DNA of 64,000 bases from the NCBI RefSeq assembly GCF_002899825.2, contig NZ_PPED02000003.1, positions 186,001 to 250,000 of the forward strand. Reading direction: 5' to 3'. This DNA is from Chryseobacterium phosphatilyticum (GTDB taxonomy: Bacteria > Bacteroidota > Bacteroidia > Flavobacteriales > Weeksellaceae). Shown here piece after piece: positions 53,442 through 64,000 of the stretch (the first letter of the stretch is position 1; every line of letters starts with the position of its first letter). Under the pieces are notes generated by a model. That model saw only the letters and a program-made list of their open reading frames with translations. It ran no database searches and was not told where the DNA came from. Made by a program: the position numbers and the translations under genes.

Positions 53442-53786
53442 ATGGCTTACAATATTGAATTGGCAGACAGAGTCCGTGAACGACTTTCCATAGTTCATGA
53501 TATTGAGGTGGAAGAGAAGAAGATGTTTAGTGGCTTATCATTTCTGGTTAATGGGAAAATGTGTATTAATATCAGTCACGACAACCTGATGTGCCGATAT
53601 AACCCTGAACTGGAAGAGGAGGTTTCAGAAAGACAAGGCTTTCTTCCTATGGTAATGAGAGGAAAGCAGCTCAAAGATTATTGCTACGTAGAACCTATTG
53701 GTTTTGCAAAGCCGGAGGATTTTGAATACTGGATAAAGATTTGTCTGGAATATAATGAGATCGCAAAGTCTTCAAAGAAGAAATAG
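53442..53786 (+). CDS. TfoX/Sxy N-terminal-domain protein
   Basis: The 114-aa product matches the TfoX N-terminal domain in length and pattern (VEEKKMFSGLSFLVNGKMCI; DDNLMCRY-like segment; PIGFAKPEDFEYWIKICLEY). In gammaproteobacteria TfoX controls competence, but these single-domain relatives in other groups have no known role. It is a single gene. Confidence 0.85.
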   Translation: MAYNIELADRVRERLSIVHDIEVEEKKMFSGLSFLVNGKMCINISHDNLMCRYNPELEEEVSERQGFLPMVMRGKQLKDYCYVEPIGFAKPEDFEYWIKICLEYNEIAKSSKKK

Positions 53787-53894
53787 GTAGAGATGTTTGA
53801 GAACAGGAGAGCGTTTTATCCGCTGAGTAACTCAAAATATAAGACCAAATCTTAATCATTATAATTTTATGTCTCATATCTCCTGTCTCTATTC

Positions 53895-54953
53895 TCACCC
53901 ATAAAGCTGTTCCCTTATTTCTATTAAAATCCTTGTTGTCTTTTCCAGATCGGGAGAATCAGGGAGGTGAGAAGTAGAATGGTGCTTTTCTATAGATTGT
54001 ATTAAATCTTCAGCTTTTTGTATCAGGATTTCATAAGGAAGGTTTCCGGCCTTGATATCGAGTAACTCTTTGCGGTTATCTACCCGAATCTGAAGAGATC
54101 CGGTTTGAAAAATATGTTCACACGACTGCAATAAACGGAGTGTATGCATCATATTTTTGCTGTCATAATTCTGTCCGTGTTCCCGGTTTACATTATAGCG
54201 ATCTTCATTTCGTTCTGTTACCCATTTCCAGTATTCTCTATAGTCTTTACAATAGGTAGAATAGGCATCCAGATTGCAGAACAGATAGGCGGCAGGCTTT
54301 TCACTTTTAGGGACAGACGATACAGAGACCTGATTGGCTTCTTCATTTTGAACAATCCCTTTGTAACCCAATGCCTGCGAATCATCATAAAATAAAGCAT
54401 ACATTCCTTTGGTATGATCGATATTGACCAAACCACACCAGTTCTGGGTTTTTCCCTCTTCTGAAAGCCATTTTTTTAACGGAGCCGAACCTTGTCCTTC
54501 GAGGATAAAGCAAAAATCCAGAATAGATTTTCTTTCTTTGTCTAAGGGGTTCAATATCTTTTTGTTGAGTCCTTTTGCTTTTTTAATCTGAGAAATGGCA
54601 TAGCCGGCAAAAGTGTCTTTGCATAATTTTGAAAGGAAATCTTCTGTTTTTAACCGATCCATTACCGGATTTTTATATTGAATACAATCCTGCGGGCTTG
54701 CCAGAACTTCCAGAATATTGGGATTATTTTTTTGTAGCAGTTCTACAAATCTTCCGATTTCATAATATGTAATATCATTGGTCTCATTGGATATCTGCGG
54801 AATATAATGTAACCCAAAGAAATCTTCTTTTGGCAGATAATAGACTCCGCGGATATCTGTATCTGAGGTTTCTGTAGCCAACCCAAAAGCCCGGCTTCCG
54901 GAAATAGCTTCAAAAAGAATAAGGTTTTTAGTTTTTAAGTCTTGTATTGTCAT
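53895..54953 (-). CDS. RlaP-like nucleotidyltransferase (long form)
   Basis: The 352-aa product has a pol-beta-type nucleotidyltransferase motif, FEAISGSRAFGLATETSDTDIRGVY, here split: GSRAFGL and the metal-binding SDTDIRG. A long helical C-terminal region follows. It belongs to the family of predicted nucleotidyltransferases that includes RNA-repair RlaP. A shorter relative lies at 57494, with the sugar-phosphate enzyme between. Target and cofactors are unknown. Confidence 0.8.
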   Translation of the reverse strand: MTIQDLKTKNLILFEAISGSRAFGLATETSDTDIRGVYYLPKEDFFGLHYIPQISNETNDITYYEIGRFVELLQKNNPNILEVLASPQDCIQYKNPVMDRLKTEDFLSKLCKDTFAGYAISQIKKAKGLNKKILNPLDKERKSILDFCFILEGQGSAPLKKWLSEEGKTQNWCGLVNIDHTKGMYALFYDDSQALGYKGIVQNEEANQVSVSSVPKSEKPAAYLFCNLDAYSTYCKDYREYWKWVTERNEDRYNVNREHGQNYDSKNMMHTLRLLQSCEHIFQTGSLQIRVDNRKELLDIKAGNLPYEILIQKAEDLIQSIEKHHSTSHLPDSPDLEKTTRILIEIREQLYG

Positions 54954-55034
54954 TGGTATGTTGGAAACAGGGTAAAATTAAGTGTTTTTACCCTGTTTCT
55001 ATGATATTGAATATTTTAAATTGCGATTAGTTTT

Positions 55035-57350
55035 TTATACCCCTTCTGTTGACTGCTCCAGTTCACGGGCAGACTGCAGGAATTCTTCCACATCCATTTC
55101 TTTAAAGAAAAGCAATCCATGGGTAGCCCGGAGACGCGGACTGTCATTATCGTAGAAGTAAGGTTTTCCTAGGATCAGCTGAGTTGCCTGAAGCTGCTCT
55201 ACCCAGGTTTGTATAGACAGGTGGCTGAACTTCCCGTTATATCGATAACTTGGGAAAGAAGCATTCACCTGGCTCAGATAGCTGTTGGTAAAACTTTCGT
55301 CCATTGTACTCATTGCATTGAGTGATACAGGGAAAATATGGGTAACATCCGCCGCATTGAACTGATACCAAACGTTTCTATATCCCCATATCTTAAGTTG
55401 AGAAATATCTTTTTCTTTGCCCCATTCCCGTACCGCTGCTGCAATAGCCTGCAGAACCTTGTAGTGGGTGTCGGGACCGCTTCCTTCGGGATCGAATGCT
55501 AAACTGATTACCGTAGGATTGATCCTTCTCAGTTCTTCCAGGATGGGATACACATCTCTTTCCCGGTTAGGTTTTTCGGTGAAAATAGCACCAGTATAGA
55601 AACCGAGTCTCAGATGGGATACGTTTTTTGTTCTCACCCCAAAATGTGCCCATACAAGTTCTTCTTCGTATTCACGGATCATTCCTTTCAAAGTTTGAAT
55701 TTTAGGTTCCGGATTTTGACCATCATAACTGGCCTGAATGACAGAGATAATCCCATTGATTCTTTCTTCCAGTTCCTGTTTTGTCCCGATATTCCAAAGT
55801 TCAACCATATTTCTTACCATTCTGTGGGATACTGCTCTTGATCTTTCTGTTGCATTTTCAGAAGCTATATTGATGAGGTAATGGTAGACATCTTTATCTC
55901 TTTTGTTTTTATATCCAACATCAAAAAAATCAGGATAATTAAGCATTTCAACTTCTCCTTTTTGAACAAAGGAAAGAGTGTCTCTGAGGATATCCGTTAA
56001 AAATTTGTTGGTTACCGCTGTGAATCCCGATGTGTGTACTGAATAATGAGATTCATTGCTCTCATTACGGGATTGATAGTGGATATAAGGTAAAAGTCCC
56101 AGCGAAATATCATCGTGGTGTGGGCCGGTATGATAAAAAACCTGATGGGTAAGCTGTTCTGTTCCTTTTTTTATCTTGTTTTCAATGGAGCTGATTACAG
56201 ATTGTACTGTATTTTCATTGAGCCCGGGAATAAGCCGGGTATGTCGGTCAGATTGCAAATCTTCCGGAGTAAGGTGCTCTGCATACTTGTTGAGTTTCTG
56301 AGTCAGCTGCATGACGGCCTTATCTGTTTTTTCCTGAGACCAGTTTCCTGATTGGTAATAATCATCAATGAAATCATTCAGCATACTTGCTGCTCCCAAC
56401 GTAATATAAAACCTGCTGTTTGGAAGTTTGGAAAGAACCGAGGCAGGATACAGATTGGAAGGTGGAAGTTCCAGGGCATTTTTTATCATAGGAGCCTTGG
56501 CTTCTCCGGCTGCAAAAATAATCGCTACTGCATCCTTATTATACGTAATGGTTTCAAGTCCTATGGTGATTACAAGCCGCTCTCTGGAAATTTCTATTCC
56601 TCCTAGATCGCCAGCTGCAACAGCTTGTGTTTCAAAATTCGTCGAAGTGAGTCTGGTCGTTGAAAAAGGGTCTGAACCTTTGATGTTGAAAGCGATATGT
56701 CCGTCAGGACCTATTCCCCCAAGGAAAAAACCAATTCCTCCAAGGTTACGGATCTTCTGTTCATATTCCGAGCACCAGTTATCGATGAGAAAAACAGATT
56801 CTTTCTGTAGCTTTTCTAAAGGAGTTTCAGGTTCGTAATATCGTAAGTCAAGGTTTACCCTATGATCGGGGAAAATTTCTTCAAAACTTTTACCTTCGGC
56901 AAGAGGAATCTCATCACAATTGATCAGGATTGCATTTTCTCTTTTCAGTCCCAGACCTTCAATGTAATACTTATTGACATAATGATAAAAGCTGTTGGCC
57001 TGAGATGATTTGATGGGATAAAATTCATCAATCTGTACAAAATGAAGATCAGCCAATGATGGTTTTTGGTCTCCTAAATGATGCTTTTTCCGAAGTTCCT
57101 TTATTTCTTCTTTTTCCCAGTTTTCTATAATGTTTTTGGTCCAGAAAATAAAATATTCGGGAGTTTTTCCCGTAGGTAAACTGATGACCCCTCTGGGGTT
57201 TTCAGATGCCCATTCCAGAAACCGAAGGGCTGTCAGCATTCCTAAATTAGGGAAATTGTCGACCGCAATATAAGCGATATTAGCGGTGCTGTTTCTTGAA
57301 AGATCTGTTACAAATGATTGTTCTACCGGAGTAAAGTTTTTTCTTTCCAT
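55035..57350 (-). CDS. Glucosamine-6-phosphate deaminase fused to a PIG-L-type deacetylase domain
   Basis: The 771-aa product has two parts. An N-terminal sugar-phosphate isomerase domain (about 20-345) contains ISLPTGKTPEYFIFW, VQIDEFYPI and GGIGPDGHIAFNIKGSDPFS, the NagB pattern. A C-terminal PIG-L/LmbE-like domain (about 400-770) contains HTGPHHDDISLG and VISLAFDPEGSGPDTHYKVL. Such fusions occur in Bacteroidota and combine deamination with a possible N-deacetylation of amino sugars. PIG-L enzymes usually show HPDDE; here HHDDI keeps the metal-binding aspartate. Confidence 0.86.
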   Translation of the reverse strand: MERKNFTPVEQSFVTDLSRNSTANIAYIAVDNFPNLGMLTALRFLEWASENPRGVISLPTGKTPEYFIFWTKNIIENWEKEEIKELRKKHHLGDQKPSLADLHFVQIDEFYPIKSSQANSFYHYVNKYYIEGLGLKRENAILINCDEIPLAEGKSFEEIFPDHRVNLDLRYYEPETPLEKLQKESVFLIDNWCSEYEQKIRNLGGIGFFLGGIGPDGHIAFNIKGSDPFSTTRLTSTNFETQAVAAGDLGGIEISRERLVITIGLETITYNKDAVAIIFAAGEAKAPMIKNALELPPSNLYPASVLSKLPNSRFYITLGAASMLNDFIDDYYQSGNWSQEKTDKAVMQLTQKLNKYAEHLTPEDLQSDRHTRLIPGLNENTVQSVISSIENKIKKGTEQLTHQVFYHTGPHHDDISLGLLPYIHYQSRNESNESHYSVHTSGFTAVTNKFLTDILRDTLSFVQKGEVEMLNYPDFFDVGYKNKRDKDVYHYLINIASENATERSRAVSHRMVRNMVELWNIGTKQELEERINGIISVIQASYDGQNPEPKIQTLKGMIREYEEELVWAHFGVRTKNVSHLRLGFYTGAIFTEKPNRERDVYPILEELRRINPTVISLAFDPEGSGPDTHYKVLQAIAAAVREWGKEKDISQLKIWGYRNVWYQFNAADVTHIFPVSLNAMSTMDESFTNSYLSQVNASFPSYRYNGKFSHLSIQTWVEQLQATQLILGKPYFYDNDSPRLRATHGLLFFKEMDVEEFLQSARELEQSTEGV

Positions 57351-57493
57351 TTATTATGTTTTTTGATAAGGCTATCTAAAGGTATTGATAAATTATTGAA
57401 TTACAATATCTCTATAACGTGAGTTGAGAATAAATAATTGTTAAGAAAGTAAAGCGAAAGCTGAAAAGACTTTTGTTTTTCCAGCTGCCTTGT

Positions 57494-59566
<2,073 letters not shown>

Positions 59567-60349
59567 ATGAAAGTACTGAAAAATGAACTGATTTATTTTG
59601 CAACAGCTCTGATGTTTTTCACAAGAATCCCGGTTCCGTTTACCATTCCTTATTCGGGCGAGATTATGAATAAGTCTCAAAAGTATTTTGCGTGGATCGG
59701 ATTATTGGTTGGCGTGATCAATGCTGTGCTCCTTTATCTTTTTACGCTGCTTTTTAATCTGGAAATTGGGATTGTTTTAATGATGATTGGGAGTGTTTTA
59801 CTGACCGGAGCGTTTCATGAGGATGGTTTCACTGATATGTGTGATAGCTTTGGAGGCGGATACGGAAAAGAAAAGATTCTTACAATCATGAAAGACAGCA
59901 GAGTAGGGGCTTATGGAACCATCGGGATTATTTTGCTCTTTGCTTTAAAGTTTTTCAGTATTCAATCGTTGGGAACTATTGATTTGCTTAAGACGTTGGC
60001 CATTATTGTTATGGCACATACCTCAAGTCGCTTTATTTCCGGAACCATGATTTATACCCATCAGTACGTGACAGATATTGATGTCAGTAAATCAAAACCT
60101 TTGGCCAATAAACCTTTGGATGGAACAGCTTTAGTCGTAGGATTTCTGAGTGTATTAATTTCATTTGCCATGATTCCGGATTGGAGACTGATTTTGGCTT
60201 TTGTAATGGCCTATGCAGGGAAAATCTCTATGGGGTGGTATTTTAAAAAACATATTGGAGGGTATACCGGAGATTGCCTGGGTTCTGTACAGCAGGTATG
60301 TGAAGTATTATTTTATCTGGGAACAATGATCGCATGGAAATTCATCTGA
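59567..60349 (+). CDS. cobS: Adenosylcobinamide-GDP ribazoletransferase (cobalamin synthase)
   Basis: This 260-aa polytopic membrane protein has the CobS features: ATALMFFTRIPVP, TGAFHEDGFTDMCDSFGGGY with its acidic metal-binding residues, and MKDSRVGAYGTIGIILLFAL. It starts directly after the cobT stop and joins the nucleotide loop to cobinamide-GDP in the inner membrane. The CobU-type kinase/guanylyltransferase that supplies its substrate is not in this cluster. Confidence 0.95.
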   Translation: MKVLKNELIYFATALMFFTRIPVPFTIPYSGEIMNKSQKYFAWIGLLVGVINAVLLYLFTLLFNLEIGIVLMMIGSVLLTGAFHEDGFTDMCDSFGGGYGKEKILTIMKDSRVGAYGTIGIILLFALKFFSIQSLGTIDLLKTLAIIVMAHTSSRFISGTMIYTHQYVTDIDVSKSKPLANKPLDGTALVVGFLSVLISFAMIPDWRLILAFVMAYAGKISMGWYFKKHIGGYTGDCLGSVQQVCEVLFYLGTMIAWKFI

Positions 60350-60888
60350 TCCGGCATACAGCCGTTGACAATCCGGAAAACCTTTGTTATGGTTTTGCTG
60401 AAATACCTTTAAGACAAGACTATTTTGAGGATCTTAAAAGCCTAAATCTTGATGATGGTTTTGATCTTGTGATTTCAAGTCCTGCACAGCGTTGTTGCCA
60501 GATGGCAGAGTATTTCAAGTTTGATTATAAGACTGATGAAAGACTTAGGGAAATGAATTTCGGAAACTGGGAGCTCAGAAAATGGACTGAGATTTCTGAA
60601 GAAGAAATTAATCCCTGGTATAAAGATTTTGTCAATGTAAAAGCTTCAGGCGGAGAAAATCTCCTTGAAATGCAGACTCGCGTAATAAGTTTTTGGAATG
60701 AATTGTTAAGAAGAAAAAAAGCTGAGAAAATTTTGATCATTACCCATGCCGGGGTCATTCGTTTGATCTTTCAAGCCATTTTACAATTTCCTCTTGAGAA
60801 TATATTCACCATTACAATAGATTATGGAAAGAAAGCGATCATACGGGTTGAGGAAAATGTATTTTCAATAAAAAATATAAATGTGTAG
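60334..60888 (+). CDS. cobC: Alpha-ribazole phosphatase (histidine phosphatase family)
   Basis: The 184-aa product overlaps the end of cobS by 16 bp. It has the phosphohistidine motif LIRHTAVDN (H8 region), then SSPAQRCCQMAE, the FGNWE acidic box and ITHAGVIRLIF with the second histidine. It removes phosphate from alpha-ribazole phosphate or cobalamin phosphate. The tight overlap with cobS supports this over a general phosphoglycerate mutase. Confidence 0.9.
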   Translation: MEIHLIRHTAVDNPENLCYGFAEIPLRQDYFEDLKSLNLDDGFDLVISSPAQRCCQMAEYFKFDYKTDERLREMNFGNWELRKWTEISEEEINPWYKDFVNVKASGGENLLEMQTRVISFWNELLRRKKAEKILIITHAGVIRLIFQAILQFPLENIFTITIDYGKKAIIRVEENVFSIKNINV

Positions 60889-60909
60889 GTGTATGAGATC
60901 TCTTAAAAT

Positions 60910-60938
60910 AAAAAAAACCGCTAGTGTAGCGGTTTTCA
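60910..60938 (+). terminator. Terminator after the cob genes
   Basis: Stem AAAACCGCTA / TAGCGGTTTT with a GTG loop. It can act from both sides, since the lipoprotein gene at 60957 ends toward it. Confidence 0.88.
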
Positions 60939-60956
60939 TTTTATATGAAATATCTC

Positions 60957-62156
60957 TTAAAACCTTCTTACAGGTCTTACCATTACTTTGTTGTAATCTT
61001 TATTGTAATCTGAAAGATATCCTCCGTATCCATCTATAAGAGTTGCTTTATTAACACCCGGTACTTCAGTAGAGCTCCAGTAATAGTCATTCCATTGAAT
61101 TGTTGCAATGGTATAGACGTTCTTGGAACTTTTATAAAATGCCTGAAGTTCTTCTACAGATGGTAAGAACCACCCGGTGATCCCATTCACAGTGTAATTG
61201 GCACATAGTCTTGCTGCACAGTTAGCATCAGAACACTGAGAGACAATCCTTGCCGTATTGGCTGGACCGGAGCCCATTACAGATTGAGTTTGGTTGACCA
61301 CATCAAAAGAACATCCCCATTGTATTTTATTGGAGCCATTATAAGTGATATTGGCAGGAGCTGCTTCAAGATATCTCCAGCCATCCGTAGTTTCTCCCTT
61401 GTCATAGAAAACATATCCGCCTGAAGCGCCTATAGCTCCGGCTGTTGTAAAGGTTTTTTCCGGTGAATAGTATACGTTTGCCCCTTCTTTTACATAAGAT
61501 CTTACATAATAGGTAGTATTGGGTAGTAATGCTGTAACTTCCAGTTCATGGGGAGAATAATTGGCAGGAGTAGCGGTCTTAACAAGCTTCCCGTTAGTAA
61601 TATCAACTCCGGCACTGGTTCTGTAGCAAAATCCTTTTTCATCAGGAAAGAAAGATTCAAGATAATTCACTGAAATATTGGCTGTGACCAAAGTAGCTGA
61701 GGTTGTGTAGATATTTTTAGCCATTTTGAAGGTAATATCCATTTTTTCAGGAGTAATGAATGATACATTATCACCATAGATTACTTCTCCGTTATTGGCC
61801 TGAACATAAGCTCTGACGTAGTAAGTTGTTGATTTATCAAAATCGGTGCTATATGTTGCCATCAAAAGGTAATCTCCTGTAGTATTGGTATATTCTTCAA
61901 TATATTTAGAATTACCAATGGTAGGATTGATATTCTTACTCCAGCAGAATCCACGTTTTGAATATCCTGACCCCACAGAAGTCACTGTTCCGGCAAATTT
62001 GAATTGTGCGTTTGCAATAACAGGAGTACCTGTTACTACTTTTGGTGCAGCAGTAGTATTATTGGATGATCCGTTGTCGTTATCTCTGCCACTGTCTGAT
62101 CCGCCGCAGGCAGAAAGGGTTACAACACAGAGAAGTACGAATAATAATTTCTTCAT
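60957..62156 (-). CDS. Lipoprotein with fibronectin-like repeats and a C-terminal FISUMP-type domain
   Basis: The 399-aa product has a lipoprotein signal (MKKLLFVLLCVVTLSACGGS, lipobox LSAC with C17), then a low-complexity linker (SDSGRDNDNGSSNNTT). Two beta-sandwich repeats follow, recognisable by similar ends (STTYYVRAYVQANNGEVIYG; NTTYYVRSYVKEGANVYYSP). The C-terminal part shows GGYVFYDKGETTDGWRYLEA and NGITGWFLPSVEELQAFYKS, a pattern of Bacteroidota surface lipoproteins. It is probably surface- or periplasm-anchored. The function is unknown. Confidence 0.8.
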   Translation of the reverse strand: MKKLLFVLLCVVTLSACGGSDSGRDNDNGSSNNTTAAPKVVTGTPVIANAQFKFAGTVTSVGSGYSKRGFCWSKNINPTIGNSKYIEEYTNTTGDYLLMATYSTDFDKSTTYYVRAYVQANNGEVIYGDNVSFITPEKMDITFKMAKNIYTTSATLVTANISVNYLESFFPDEKGFCYRTSAGVDITNGKLVKTATPANYSPHELEVTALLPNTTYYVRSYVKEGANVYYSPEKTFTTAGAIGASGGYVFYDKGETTDGWRYLEAAPANITYNGSNKIQWGCSFDVVNQTQSVMGSGPANTARIVSQCSDANCAARLCANYTVNGITGWFLPSVEELQAFYKSSKNVYTIATIQWNDYYWSSTEVPGVNKATLIDGYGGYLSDYNKDYNKVMVRPVRRF

Positions 62157-62299
62157 GATTAAACGTTTTTAGTTTTAAAAATTAGGGACGGCAAAGATAA
62201 AGAAAAAGATGATCACTTTTATAAATATTTGATATGCTTATCGTTGAGTTTCGGAAATAAGCTGTAAAACGCCATTCAATCGGATTAAATGGCGTATTA

Positions 62300-64000
62300 T
62301 TACTTAAAAATTCTGATAAAACTATCTTTTTCTAATGTTTCCAATGAGAAGTCAAAATCAGCATCTGTTCTTTCATGTGTCACTGTAGCTCCCAATTCTT
62401 TGATCAGCCCGTTGAAAGACATACATTCATACCATTGCTGATAAAGAGCTTCGGTTGCCATGGCTGCTATCTTAGAGCTTCCTGAAACATGAGAATGACC
62501 GGCACCAAAATTCAACAGAACGAAGCATTGTTTTTCTCCTTTGGGTAAAAGCATTCCAAGAATCGTTTGTCTTTGAACGGATTTACATTTCACTTCTGCA
62601 AAAAGATTATTAGGGTTCATCATATATTCCCTTGAAATATCATCACCTTTTCCTACAACAATTTTATATTCGCACTCTGAAGTTCCGGAGTATACATTGT
62701 TCATGATTAATGTAGGGGTATTCAACCCTTGGTTAGCGTACAGATATTCTACAGCGCCATTAGGAGCGGAAGTCATATCTCCTGAATACATAAGATTTCC
62801 GTTCCCCTGGTTATAAGCTGCGTTCCATCCGGTTTTACCTATGATATTCAGCCCTGAAAGATCAAGGTCGTTAGCTCCCCATGCATTTTCCCAATAGATA
62901 CCTACAGCCAGCTTTTCACCCGAAAATCTTGTTCCTGTCGGAATATTTCCAACAAACATTTTTTCAGAAGACGGAAGCCCGAATTCCACATTTTCAGGGA
63001 AATAGAATTTCTTTCCGGAGAGATTAAATCTGGATTGTAAATAACTTAAAATAAAATCATAATTCATCTCATTCACATCCGTATTTTTTCCTTTTTTAAC
63101 CCATGATTTTCCATTTCTGATTCTATAGACGAAAGTATCCTGACCATACATCCTTTGATAACATGCTGATAATGCCTTAAATAAGGCAAACGGTGTAGCA
63201 TGTTCCAGCCAATGCAGATCACTTTCTGTTAACAGTGTACTTGTCGCATCATTTAACGGGTTTGAAACCAGTGGCTGATGATAAATCTTTGATAGTTTTG
63301 AGATCTTATTGATGGTCTTTGTTGATCTGTTTTTATAGGCTAAAAATAAAGGTTTAAACCTGTTGAAAATTCCTGCAAGTTTTTCTAGTCCGAACGTTTC
63401 AAACAGGTCAGAAGGATCAAATTTGCTTAGTTTAATGTTTTCTATCAACTCTTTGTTTTTGATCAAAAGACTGGTAGCAGTAGTTTTAAAAATAACATAT
63501 CTCAGGAATTCTACAGGATTTTCGGGATAAATTTGAAAAAGATCAGCAATTTTCACAACCGCTTCTTTATTTCTAATGTTTTCCTTCCCCGTAAACTTAT
63601 ATTCAAGCTCTTCTGTCAGAATATAGAAGAGATCATCAATGGTTTCTTCCTTTAAAGCAATCCCTGATTGTAATAATGAAAGACTTTTCTCGGTCATTTC
63701 TTCCGGAGAATACGCTTTGATTACTTTAAAAGTAAGCTTCATTCCCGGTACATTCAATACTTCATCAGGGATGTATATTTCATCCTGAAAATGACTTCCA
63801 TAGGTTGAAAAATAATGGTTAATCTGCTCTACTAACAATTCAACTCTTGTACTGTTCTTAATTTTTTTCCAGGATTTATGGAAGGTTTTATTCAGGTCAT
63901 TTCCCTTTAATTTTTCCTTTGCATAATAGTTGATGATTTCCTTTTTTGCCCAAAGCGCATCAGGTTCAATCACAAAACCGTCATCGGAAATGAAAGGCTT
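62300..64000 (-). CDS. Large protein resembling the MXAN_6230/SCO0854 family (partial, N-terminus beyond the right edge)
   Basis: The frame is open to the right edge (KPFISDDGF precedes the GTG at 63973), so the GTG is not the true start. At least 566 residues are present. The first part has a charged helical pattern (EIINYYAKEKLKGNDLNKTF; HKSWKKIKNSTRVELLVEQI). The C-terminal ~200 residues read GIYWENAWGANDLDLSGLNI and YSGDMTSAPNGAVEYLYANQ, like TerD-type Ca2+-binding beta domains. I link it from memory to the MXAN_6230/SCO0854 group associated with tellurite-type stress loci. The assignment is tentative. Confidence 0.65.
   Translation of the reverse strand, partial: KPFISDDGFVIEPDALWAKKEIINYYAKEKLKGNDLNKTFHKSWKKIKNSTRVELLVEQINHYFSTYGSHFQDEIYIPDEVLNVPGMKLTFKVIKAYSPEEMTEKSLSLLQSGIALKEETIDDLFYILTEELEYKFTGKENIRNKEAVVKIADLFQIYPENPVEFLRYVIFKTTATSLLIKNKELIENIKLSKFDPSDLFETFGLEKLAGIFNRFKPLFLAYKNRSTKTINKISKLSKIYHQPLVSNPLNDATSTLLTESDLHWLEHATPFALFKALSACYQRMYGQDTFVYRIRNGKSWVKKGKNTDVNEMNYDFILSYLQSRFNLSGKKFYFPENVEFGLPSSEKMFVGNIPTGTRFSGEKLAVGIYWENAWGANDLDLSGLNIIGKTGWNAAYNQGNGNLMYSGDMTSAPNGAVEYLYANQGLNTPTLIMNNVYSGTSECEYKIVVGKGDDISREYMMNPNNLFAEVKCKSVQRQTILGMLLPKGEKQCFVLLNFGAGHSHVSGSSKIAAMATEALYQQWYECMSFNGLIKELGATVTHERTDADFDFSLETLEKDSFIRIFK

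Overview
The window looks like a chromosomal segment of a Bacteroidota bacterium of the Flavobacteriia, most likely Chryseobacterium or a close Weeksellaceae relative. This is judged from gene content and style only: AT-rich DNA, promoters close to the TAnnTTTG form upstream of rpsO and pnp, signal peptides ending in ..AQ, a VgrG/TssD pair of the Bacteroidota type VI secretion system (T6SS, subtype iii), FucP-like sugar carriers and an outer-membrane beta-barrel protein with a carboxypeptidase-regulatory-like domain. No database search was possible.

Layout. (1) 1-5711: a LacI-type regulator, cut by the window edge, diverges from a polyol/sugar operon (polyol dehydrogenase, MFS carrier, outer-membrane protein, PfkB sugar kinase). 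Two perfect 12-bp palindromes lie between them and are the probable operator. (2) 5791-6486: a VIT1/CCC1 metal transporter. (3) 6761-25887: a T6SS export island with tube protein (Hcp/TssD), spike (VgrG), a DUF2235 lipase-like effector flanked by two DUF2931 genes (one broken by a stop codon), a 234-aa protein of unknown role, and then five cassettes. Every cassette starts with the same ~165-residue PAAR-like N-terminus, followed by a different C-terminal toxin domain (three GH19-like muramidases/chitinases, one metzincin protease, one unknown) and then a short exported protein that is the likely immunity partner. Remnants of lost immunity genes and of the 3' end of the 234-aa gene lie between cassettes and show how the array grew. 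No sheath, baseplate or membrane-complex genes are present here. (4) 25936-28167: a GH31 alpha-glucosidase. (5) 28451-31024: an arsenic operon (ArsR, DUF6428, arsenate reductase, Acr3) with a shared 14-bp element in front of both arsR and the downstream genes. (6) 31138-36814: tRNA-Leu(CAA) and housekeeping genes (MBL hydrolase, conserved 475-aa protein, GAF-type methionine sulfoxide reductase, cupin, metal/cobalamin-type binding protein, MgtE).

(7) 36945-39001: eight tandem genes for 46-55 residue peptides, all on the minus strand. Each has a conserved MKNLKKLSR...GG-like leader and six cysteines in the order C-C-CC-C-C. They fall into five small transcription units, each closed by a hairpin terminator. 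Most are too short for ordinary gene calling. This cysteine framework is the one seen in knottin/inhibitor-cystine-knot toxins, and this array is the most unusual feature after the T6SS cassettes. (8) 39249-48186: secreted protein, rpsO, DUF4260, a second sugar MFS carrier, pnp, an outer-membrane beta-barrel protein and a MarR regulator. (9) 48289-53786: an ABC exporter whose permease is fused to an M1-like peptidase domain, its ATPase, a DUF2975/XRE regulator pair and a TfoX-like protein. (10) 53895-60888: two RlaP-like nucleotidyltransferases flanking a NagB-PIG-L fusion, then cobT-cobS-cobC for late cobalamin assembly. (11) 60957-64000: a lipoprotein and a partial large protein running off the right edge.
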